From Gulosibacter massiliensis (lineage in GTDB: Bacteria; Actinomycetota; Actinomycetes; Actinomycetales; Microbacteriaceae): 5,009 nucleotides of DNA. Both the position numbers and the translations under genes were made by a program. Positions 1 through 5,009 of this stretch are shown here, piece by piece. The number at the start of each line of letters is the position of its first letter. Position 1 is the stretch's first letter. The notes below the pieces were generated by a model. It had not been told where the DNA came from. It was given only the letters and a program-made list of their open reading frames with translations, and searched no databases. Location: positions 1 to 5,009 of the forward strand of contig CAMDKN010000102.1 of NCBI GenBank assembly GCA_945901035.1. Direction: 5' to 3'.

Positions 1-709
1 CGCCGATGATGGCGGAAACCACTCCGTAGACCGTTCGTGTCGTCAGTGGTTTCCCTCGCGCGCCCACGAACAAGTGGGTCGTCGTATCCAACACCGGCAG
101 TTGGGGGCGCGCATCGTCGCGATACGCCACCAGAGCATCCCGGGCGGGAATGCCGAACGGGACGATCCGCTCTTTCGAACCTTTGCCGAGGACGCGAACG
201 GTCGAGTCCGCCCAATCGATGTCGTCGAGTCGGATCCCGACGAGTTCGGACACGCGAATCGCGGACGCGTAGAGCAGTTCCCAGATGGCGAGGTCGCGCA
301 CCGCGATCGGGTCGCCGCCCTGTGCCGCTGCCACGAGGTCATCGAAGATGTGTCCCATCGTGCTCGCCGCCATCACCCGAGGCAGGTGTCCGGGCTTTTT
401 CGGTGCCGAGAGCCTCGCGGCGACATTCACCGGGATATCGCCCCGAGCGTGGGCCCACCGCACAAACGATTTGACCGCCGACACCCGTCGCCCGATGGAA
501 CTGGCTGCGTCACCGGCGGTCGACATCGACCACACCCACGAGCGACAATCCTCCAGTGTGATGTCGACCAGGGCCGTTGTTTCCGCGGCTTTGAGGGATT
601 GCACGAAGAGGTCAAGGTCACCGCGATAGGCGCGCGCGGTGTGCGAACTGGCCCCGCGCGCCTCCTCCAACTCGTACAGGAAGCGCGCGACCGACTCGTC
701 GACTCTCAT
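1..709 (-). CDS. xerC: Tyrosine recombinase XerC, 3' end cut by the window edge
   Basis: Site-specific tyrosine recombinase that, with XerD, resolves chromosome dimers at the dif site before cell division; cytoplasmic, DNA-binding. The first 236 residues are visible, out of roughly 300 usual for the family. Residues 1-90 form the SAM-like core-binding domain (SSHTARAYRGDLDLF at 21-35; GRRVSAVKSFVRWA at 73-86). The linker ends in HLPRVM (108-113). The catalytic domain then starts, with the first catalytic arginine R152 in IRVSEL and the beta-hairpin lysine K176 in GKGSKER, 24 residues apart as in E. coli XerD (R148, K172). The HxxR motif, second His and nucleophilic Tyr would lie left of base 1, so catalytic integrity cannot be judged. 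The ATG at 709 is the first start after the transporter stop, 30 bases upstream; no clear Shine-Dalgarno precedes it, which suggests translation coupled to the upstream gene. The HLPR linker and RVLGKG...IVPFG phrasing fit actinobacterial XerC better than XerD or a phage integrase. An oddity is SAIR where ATGIR or ATGLR is usual before the catalytic Arg. Confidence 0.93.
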   Translation of the reverse strand, partial: MRVDESVARFLYELEEARGASSHTARAYRGDLDLFVQSLKAAETTALVDITLEDCRSWVWSMSTAGDAASSIGRRVSAVKSFVRWAHARGDIPVNVAARLSAPKKPGHLPRVMAASTMGHIFDDLVAAAQGGDPIAVRDLAIWELLYASAIRVSELVGIRLDDIDWADSTVRVLGKGSKERIVPFGIPARDALVAYRDDARPQLPVLDTTTHLFVGARGKPLTTRTVYGVVSAIIG

Positions 710-732
710 GTCAACCAGTGTGCGCGGGAAAA

Positions 733-770
733 ACCCGTTTTAGCGGACGGACACACCCGTTTTGCGCGGA
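733..770. repeat. Imperfect direct repeat across the transporter stop codon
   Basis: Two copies of acccgtttt, at 733-741 and 755-763, are each followed by a near-matching GC stretch (agcgga and gcgcgga), giving about 15 bases at 22-base spacing. The pair covers the last codons and stop (740-742) of the MMPL gene. It may be a small tandem slippage duplication that shaped the C-terminal tail. No regulatory role is visible. The short cggg/cccg hairpin at 725-737, followed by tttt, would only act on plus-strand transcription, where there is no gene. Confidence 0.35.
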
Positions 771-2878
771 AGCCACATGCGTTCGCCGACGAGGAAGGTG
801 AGCGATGGGACGACGACCGTGCGAACCAGCAACGTGTCGAGCAACACACCGACACAGACGATGACGCCGATCTGGGTCAGGGTGATCAGCGGCAGGACAC
901 CAAGTACGGCGAAGACCGCGGCAAGAAGGACACCGGCGCTGGTGATGACGCCACCGGTTGCGCCGAGCGCCGTCACCATTCCCTGTTTGATGCCAACTGG
1001 TTTTCCATCGACCACGATCTCGGATTCCTCTTTGACACGGGTCATCAGGAACATGTTGTAGTCGATTCCCAGAGCGACGAGGAAGAGGAAGGACAGCACG
1101 AGGACGTTGCCGTCGAGTGCCGGGAATCCCCAGATGGTCTGGAACAGAGCCCACGAGGCGCCGAGCGCCGCGAAGTACGAGGCGACAACGGTGGCGAGCA
1201 GAATCAGCGGAGCGACGAGGGATTGCAGGACGAGGATGAGGATGAGCAGCACGACCGCGAGAACAGCGGGGAACACCAATTGTTGGTCGGCTTCAATCGC
1301 GAGTTCGGTGTCGAGTACCTGAGCGTCACCGCCACCGACCAGTGCTTCGCCGTCCCCGACGGAGTCCAGACCGACCCGAAGATCCGCGATTGCTTCTTTG
1401 GCGTCGTCCGATTCGGCCGCGAAGTCGAGTGTCGCGGTGATTTGGGTCCAACCGTCAATCGACTCGCCCACGGTCGAGAAGGTAGGTTCTGGCTCGGGCG
1501 CCGGCGCGATGACCATTCCGGGAACGGGAGGGCCGGTCACGACGGGTGGGGCGGGGATTTCGACGAGAATGTCGCTGTTGTCATCAAGGAACGCCTGGAC
1601 AGCATCCACATCATCCTCGGATGCAATCACGGTGAACCCGGACCCCTGGAATTCTTCGAATTTTTCGGTGAGCGTCTCAATGCCGATGACAGCGCCGGGC
1701 TTTGTCAGGAAACGCTCGTTCGCGGTGAGCCCGGTTTGGATTCCCATGGCCGGTAACGCGAGACCAATGGCGAGAACCGCGGAGCCGATGCTGAACAGGA
1801 CGGGCCGCCGCGAGATTGACCGACCGGCGCGGGCCCACATGCTTTCGCGCTTGGGCTTCGAGCCGAATTTCGGCGTCAGCGGCCAGAAAATCCAGCGCGG
1901 CCAGATCACGAGGGCGAACGGCAAGACGATGATGCCCGCGATCATTGCGACGGCGATGCCGACGAATCCGGCGAGACCGAGGTTGCGGCTCGAGTCCAAT
2001 TGCGCGAACCACAGCACCGCCATGACGACGAGAACCGTTCCGCCCGACGCGAGGATTGCCGGAGCGGTTCCACGCACGGCCTTTGCCATCGCGTCCGCGC
2101 GCGATTCAAACTTGAGAAGTTCTTCGCGATACCGCGAGATGATGAGAAGAGCGTAGTTCGTGCCCGCACCGAAGACGAGTACGGACAAGATTCCGGTGGT
2201 CGAGCCATCCAGTTGTCCACCGAGCATGTCGGCGGTCTTTTCGGCCATCGCACCAGCCAGGAAATCCGCGAGTCCGACGACGAGCAGCGGGATGATCCAC
2301 AAGATGGGTGAACGGTAGGTGACGAGCAACAGCAGGATGACGACGCTGGCCGTGACAAGCAACAGCGTGAAGTCGGCACCGGCAAAAACGTTGGAGATGT
2401 CGACGACGAAACCTTCGGGTCCTGAAATGAACACGTCCACGCCCGATAAGCCGGCTTCCGACGTGTCGCGGATGTCGTTGTACCGCTCTTTCTGCTCGTC
2501 AACCACGTTGGTTTTGTCGAGCGGGATTATTGCGGATGCGGTGGTTCCGTCATCCGAGACGAGCGCGGGAATCGCAAATTCGATGTCGGTGTGGTCGGCG
2601 AACACCTCGGCGACGTTCTCGTTGATTGTGGTGAGTTCGGCGTCGCTTAATTCGGACGTCTTGGTGAACACCAGAAAAATGGAGGTTCCCGCAGAGTCGG
2701 GGAACTCGGCGACGATTCGCGCGACTTCGGCGGATTCCGACGCGGTCGGGGCTCCCGCTTCGGGCGCCGTTTCCTCGTTGCTTGTTGCCGAAAGGAGGAA
2801 CATGACTCCGGCCAGGGCGGTGGCCAAAACCATAGCGATGAGTGAGGGCCAGAAGCGGTACGTCTTGTTCAAAAACAT
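740..2878 (-). CDS. MMPL family (RND superfamily) transporter, YdfJ-like
   Basis: Inner-membrane, proton-driven exporter of the MMPL/RND class, whose members move lipids, siderophores or drugs; the substrate here is unknown. The 712-residue product has the full duplicated architecture. TM1 is at about 9-29, porter domain 1 at 30-168, and TM2-6 at about 170-187, 192-211, 228-247, 278-293 and 302-326. A cytoplasmic basic loop precedes TM7 (359-379), followed by porter domain 2 (380-533) and TM8-12 (534-551, 555-579, 591-613, 637-661, 665-692). The repeated relay motifs are GAGTNYALLIISRYREEL in TM4 and ALGIDYNMFLMTRVKEES in TM10. The TM10 copy keeps Asp-Tyr (D606, Y607); the TM4 copy has Asn (N241, Y242). 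A proline-rich insert lies at about 441-466. I chose the ATG at 2878 because GGAGAG sits 5 bases upstream and TM1 follows at once; a GTG at 2911 would add 11 residues without a good ribosome binding site. The gene follows the phosphodiesterase by 70 bases and precedes xerC by 30, so co-transcription is likely. Length is normal for YdfJ-type proteins (about 700-770). Confidence 0.93.
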   Translation of the reverse strand: MFLNKTYRFWPSLIAMVLATALAGVMFLLSATSNEETAPEAGAPTASESAEVARIVAEFPDSAGTSIFLVFTKTSELSDAELTTINENVAEVFADHTDIEFAIPALVSDDGTTASAIIPLDKTNVVDEQKERYNDIRDTSEAGLSGVDVFISGPEGFVVDISNVFAGADFTLLLVTASVVILLLLVTYRSPILWIIPLLVVGLADFLAGAMAEKTADMLGGQLDGSTTGILSVLVFGAGTNYALLIISRYREELLKFESRADAMAKAVRGTAPAILASGGTVLVVMAVLWFAQLDSSRNLGLAGFVGIAVAMIAGIIVLPFALVIWPRWIFWPLTPKFGSKPKRESMWARAGRSISRRPVLFSIGSAVLAIGLALPAMGIQTGLTANERFLTKPGAVIGIETLTEKFEEFQGSGFTVIASEDDVDAVQAFLDDNSDILVEIPAPPVVTGPPVPGMVIAPAPEPEPTFSTVGESIDGWTQITATLDFAAESDDAKEAIADLRVGLDSVGDGEALVGGGDAQVLDTELAIEADQQLVFPAVLAVVLLILILVLQSLVAPLILLATVVASYFAALGASWALFQTIWGFPALDGNVLVLSFLFLVALGIDYNMFLMTRVKEESEIVVDGKPVGIKQGMVTALGATGGVITSAGVLLAAVFAVLGVLPLITLTQIGVIVCVGVLLDTLLVRTVVVPSLTFLVGERMWLPRKTGVSVR

Positions 2879-2883
2879 GGGGA

Positions 2884-2889
2884 CTCTCC
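2884..2889 (-). promoter_or_regulatory. Ribosome binding site that decides the transporter start
   Basis: Read on the minus strand this is GGAGAG, a good match to the anti-Shine-Dalgarno complement. It lies 5 bases before the ATG at 2878 (7 bases from the GGAG core). It lies inside the longer reading frame that begins with GTG at 2911, and no comparable site precedes that GTG. This supports the 712-residue form over the 723-residue form. Confidence 0.65.
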
Positions 2890-2948
2890 GTGTATCACTC
2901 GCCACGCTCACGGTGACGACGTAGTCTCAGCGTATCGAAAACTTCGAG

Positions 2949-3875
2949 TTATAGGTCTGCAGACTGGTTTCGCTCGGCGGTGTTGAATTCTGAATTCTTG
3001 TTCGACACCATCTCGCGAAGCTCGTCCTCGGACATCGTCTCCGCCATCGCACGCAGTGACGCGGGATAGCCGGAAATCTGCTCGTAGAGTTCCACCGGAA
3101 CGATTGAATGAACGATGTCGTGTTCGTACACGTGCACCAGGTTGATCGATTGGGCTCCGTCAACGGCACTGAGCAGGAACGCCCTGTCCGCCCCCATGTC
3201 GACGGTGTAACAGGTGGCACTCGCGACGCCGACGGGCACCCCCGCGAATTGACCGAACGTCGAATAGTGCAGGTGACCTGCGAGGATCGTTCGGACATCG
3301 GTTCCCGCGATTACCCCCGCGAGCCGATCGCGTTCGTCCAGGCCGATGAGGCGGACGAACGGATTGTGGGCCTCGAGCGGAGGGTGGTGCATCGCGAGAA
3401 TGGTCCCCTTCGCGGCGGGGGTGGTGAGTTGTTCCGTCAACCAGCGAAGTTGCTCGTCGGTGATCGCGCCGTGGTGGTAACCCGGAACGGTTGTATCAAG
3501 CGAAATAATGCGGAGTCCGCTGACGTCGTAGACGCGATCTTGATCGGCATCGCTATCGTCGTCAAAGAGTTCCCGCGAATACACGTTTCGTTCGTCATGG
3601 TTTCCCATGACCCAGACGAGTTCGGCCCCCAGTTCTTCGGCGACGGGTTCCACCCGTTGGCGAATCCAGCGATACGCCTCGGGTTCGGCAATATCGGCGA
3701 GGTCGCCGGTGAAGACCATCGCGTCAATCGATTGATCTCCTGCGCGAAGGCGATCGAGGACTCGGGTCAGGTTGTGAGCGACGTCAACGGCGGAGAAGAG
3801 CTTTCGATCCCCACCGAGCAAGTGGGTGTCGGAAATGTGCGCGATGACGTGGGTGGCGACGTCCGACTCGGTCAT
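2949..3875 (-). CDS. Class III cyclic-nucleotide phosphodiesterase-like metallophosphoesterase (CpdA/Rv0805 type)
   Basis: Calcineurin-like binuclear metal phosphoesterase of 308 residues, close in length to Mycobacterium tuberculosis Rv0805 (318). All metal-ligand motifs are present in order: D16 and H18 in ISDTHLL, D58 in FTGDLAD, N92 and H93 in GNHDE, H163 in AMHHPP, and H201 and H203 in GHLHYS. Their spacing tracks Rv0805 (D21, H23, D63, N97, H169, H207, H209). Rv0805 hydrolyses 2',3'- and 3',5'-cAMP and some other phosphodiesters, so the same broad activity is inferred here, not shown. There is no signal peptide; the protein is predicted cytosolic or peripherally membrane-bound. The C-terminal tail from about 251 (EHDIVHSIVPV, then a charged helix) resembles the extension of actinobacterial orthologues. 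An acidic run (DDDSDADQD, 105-113) occupies the loop after GNHDE. The ATG at 3875 is the only plausible start; no Shine-Dalgarno is visible, but a -10-like box lies 6 bases upstream. Related glycerophosphodiesterases (GpdQ) share these motifs and cannot be excluded. Confidence 0.9.
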   Translation of the reverse strand: MTESDVATHVIAHISDTHLLGGDRKLFSAVDVAHNLTRVLDRLRAGDQSIDAMVFTGDLADIAEPEAYRWIRQRVEPVAEELGAELVWVMGNHDERNVYSRELFDDDSDADQDRVYDVSGLRIISLDTTVPGYHHGAITDEQLRWLTEQLTTPAAKGTILAMHHPPLEAHNPFVRLIGLDERDRLAGVIAGTDVRTILAGHLHYSTFGQFAGVPVGVASATCYTVDMGADRAFLLSAVDGAQSINLVHVYEHDIVHSIVPVELYEQISGYPASLRAMAETMSEDELREMVSNKNSEFNTAERNQSADL

Positions 3876-3881
3876 GTCGTC

Positions 3882-3887
3882 AGGATA
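3882..3887 (-). promoter_or_regulatory. Possible -10 box for a leaderless phosphodiesterase mRNA
   Basis: On the minus strand this reads TATCCT, a match to the actinobacterial -10 pattern TANNNT. Six bases (GACGAC) separate it from the ATG at 3875, so a transcript starting at the usual distance would begin at the A of the start codon. This fits the absence of a Shine-Dalgarno before this gene. No convincing -35 hexamer lies 16-19 bases further upstream. If real, it would start a transcript carrying the phosphodiesterase, transporter and xerC. Confidence 0.4.
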
Positions 3888-3915
3888 TCGGGCAATTGGA
3901 TTAACCCGCTCTGGC

Positions 3916-3938
3916 CGCCCGGTCTCGTCGCCGGGGCG
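3916..3938 (-). other. Imperfect GC-rich hairpin in the 113-base spacer
   Basis: The spacer 3876-3988 contains cgcccgg (3916-3922) and ccggggcg (3931-3938), which pair as a 7-bp stem with one bulged base around an 8-base loop. No T-run follows on the minus strand, so it is not a standard intrinsic terminator for the propeller gene. It could be a weak pause or processing structure, or chance in GC-rich DNA. Apart from this and the -10-like box, I see nothing else in the spacer. Confidence 0.2.
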
Positions 3939-3988
3939 AATGTGATCGTGAGGGGCGGCGAACGCTTCGTCCGTCTGAACGTTTCCCG

Positions 3989-5009
3989 CTACTCCGAAAT
4001 AGTCACCATCGCGATGCCACTTTCACCCGCGTAGGAGTAAAAAAGTGCTCGATCCGTGCCATCGTCATAGATAAACGGGTCCCGCAATTGGTTGACGGAA
4101 TTCGCTGGACCGAGATTGGAAAACTCGACCGGGAACTTCGCACCTTCCCACGAAAGCTCAGGCCGTCTGACGCACTGTTCGTTTGTTAGCGCCCACTCGC
4201 CCCACGGCTGGCTCGCATCAATTGTGGCGCGATAAATTCGCTCAGGCGCGTCGCGCACTCTCGTGTAATAGATGACGATGGTCGAGCCGTCGAGAAGAAC
4301 GGATGCGTGCCGATGTCTCTGTATTATCGGTAGCGAATAACGGACGGGTGCAGAAAATGGACCGGCTATGGAATCCGATCGCGAAACCTGACGCTTTGCG
4401 GGATCGATTCGCACAAATGTGTCGCCAATCTTGAGGATTCGGGCGTAAGCGAAAGTCGCCCAAATCGAGCCCGCGTAACTAGGGTCTTGTGCGAAAACAA
4501 TTCCGTCCTGGCTTTCGACGAGGACGGAAACCTGGTCGTCATACATCGTGCTGACGGGTTCGCCGTGCACCGTCATATAGATGGTCTGGGAATCGTCGTT
4601 AATATAGACGTCGGGCGACGCAATGTGCTCTCTAATTGCCAAAGTCTCGTCAAGTCGCAAGACCGGTTTCGGACTAACGGTCCACGGGCCGCTGAGCGAA
4701 TCCGAAAATGCGAGGCGGATGTCCAGACCGTGATGGTCTGCGATGTACATGTAATACGTCCCGAGAGAGTCCTCGACCCAGTCCGGGATTTTGATGACCG
4801 TCGGGCCGTTGGTGAATTGGCCGGCTGTTTTTCCGAGCATTTTCGTGGTGACTTGCCTCGACGCGTCCGTCGTGAGATTGCACACCTCAGTAGATGGAAC
4901 GTCAACGATGTTCAACGGTGATGCGGTTGTTGTGCTGCGGTTACCGATGGTGACAGTGACGGGTCCGCTCGTGGCGTCCTCGGGCACGAGGACGGACAGC
5001 TCTAACTTG
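3989..5009 (-). CDS. IPT/TIG-like domain fused to a beta-propeller-like protein, 5' end beyond the window
   Basis: The frame is open to the right edge; 339 residues are visible (numbered from the codon at 5006-5008), ending at TAG 3989-3991. Residues 1-35 (LSVLVPEDATSG, VTVTIGN, then ASPLNIV) read as the last strands of an IPT/TIG fold, common in exported and surface proteins. A linker follows, then from about 67 a domain of repeated beta-strand units: NGPTVIKIPDWV (67-78), YYMYIADHHG (85-94), IRLAFSDSLSGPW (97-109), HIASPDVYIND (128-138), RHASVLLDGS (233-242), YYTRVRDAPERIY (247-259) and LRDPFIYDD followed by SYAGESGIAM (308-334). From memory this phrasing belongs to a widespread uncharacterised family that looks like the five-bladed propeller of the GH43/GH32 glycosidase superfamily; enzyme activity is not established. 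A GTG at 4987 could be called as a start but falls inside the IPT/TIG fold, so it is almost certainly false. GC is about 55%, below the other genes, and ATA and AGA codons occur. A signal peptide, if any, lies outside the window. Confidence 0.72.
   Translation of the reverse strand, partial: KLELSVLVPEDATSGPVTVTIGNRSTTTASPLNIVDVPSTEVCNLTTDASRQVTTKMLGKTAGQFTNGPTVIKIPDWVEDSLGTYYMYIADHHGLDIRLAFSDSLSGPWTVSPKPVLRLDETLAIREHIASPDVYINDDSQTIYMTVHGEPVSTMYDDQVSVLVESQDGIVFAQDPSYAGSIWATFAYARILKIGDTFVRIDPAKRQVSRSDSIAGPFSAPVRYSLPIIQRHRHASVLLDGSTIVIYYTRVRDAPERIYRATIDASQPWGEWALTNEQCVRRPELSWEGAKFPVEFSNLGPANSVNQLRDPFIYDDGTDRALFYSYAGESGIAMVTISE

Noticed and set aside
1..709. Possible phage or integrative-element integrase instead of chromosomal XerC
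   Set aside because: Sequence phrasing matches housekeeping actinobacterial XerC, GC matches the transporter gene, and no att-like repeats, tRNA or phage genes are visible.
725..741. Short hairpin cggg-aaaaa-cccg followed by tttt
   Set aside because: The 4-bp stem is too weak, and the T-run is on the plus strand where no gene ends; it is not a terminator for the minus-strand operon.
74..1756. Long plus-strand open frame (560 residues) antisense to xerC and the MMPL gene
   Set aside because: The product is rich in Asp, Glu, Arg and His with no domain, as expected from the reverse strand of hydrophobic high-GC codons; the opposite strand carries two well-supported genes.
2935..2947. 5-bp perfect hairpin (tcgaa/ttcga) just after the phosphodiesterase stop
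   Set aside because: The stem is short and AT-containing with a 3-base loop and no U-run, so it is unlikely to terminate transcription.
2955..2964. 10-bp perfect palindrome gtctgcagac
   Set aside because: It lies inside the last codons of the phosphodiesterase (Q-S-A-D-L region) and occurs once; most likely chance.
2983..2998. Two adjacent gaattc hexamers
   Set aside because: They encode ordinary residues (NSEFN) in the phosphodiesterase tail and show no larger repeat pattern.
3108..4034. Plus-strand open frame (308 residues) opposite the phosphodiesterase
   Set aside because: It mirrors a gene with a full set of metal-binding motifs, has no recognisable domain and runs across the intergenic spacer into the next gene.
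4487..4921. Plus-strand open frame opposite the propeller gene
   Set aside because: No recognisable motif and no supporting ribosome binding site; the minus strand has consistent propeller-like repeats.
1..5009. CRISPR arrays, tRNA or rRNA genes, insertion sequences, riboswitches
   Set aside because: No spaced repeats, cloverleaf-like segments, transposase motifs or terminal inverted repeats were seen on either strand.

Overview
The window reads as ordinary chromosomal DNA from an actinobacterium. Every supportable gene is on the minus strand and transcription runs right to left. The evidence for Actinobacteria is the family type of the genes: a YdfJ-type MMPL transporter, an Rv0805-like class III phosphodiesterase with its usual C-terminal tail, and an actinobacterial-type XerC. 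The GC content is about 60% and there is a TANNNT -10 box set for leaderless translation. A Micrococcales/Microbacteriaceae-like host would fit, but that is inference and cannot be fixed to genus from here.

Layout from right to left, in transcription order. (1) 5009-3989 is the 3' part of a gene that enters from beyond the right edge. It encodes the end of an IPT/TIG-like immunoglobulin fold joined to an uncharacterised beta-propeller-like domain, and is probably exported or surface-associated. (2) 3988-3876 is a 113-base spacer with a possible -10 box placed for a leaderless mRNA and one imperfect GC hairpin. (3) 3875-2949 is a complete metallophosphoesterase of the CpdA/Rv0805 class with a full set of metal ligands. 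(4) 2878-740 is a complete 12-helix MMPL/RND-type exporter. A GTG at 2911 is an alternative start, but the ATG at 2878 has the better ribosome binding site. (5) 709-1 is the N-terminal three quarters of the tyrosine recombinase XerC, which runs off the left edge. No gene-free stretch exceeds 113 bases.

The phosphodiesterase, transporter and xerC are close together (70 and 30 bases apart, using the preferred starts) and probably share a transcript. I see no functional reason for the set to act together: XerC resolves chromosome dimers, MMPL exports a lipid or hydrophobic compound, and the phosphoesterase cleaves cyclic nucleotides or other phosphodiesters. The propeller gene has lower GC (about 55% by hand count, against about 61-64% in samples of the phosphodiesterase and transporter genes) and uses rarer codons, so it may have a different history.

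I do not see a clearly new multi-gene system. The most interesting points are the IPT/TIG-propeller fusion, whose true start lies outside the window; the Asp-to-Asn change at one of the two paired proton-relay sites of the MMPL transporter; a proline-rich insert in its second extracytoplasmic domain; and the probable leaderless start of the phosphodiesterase.
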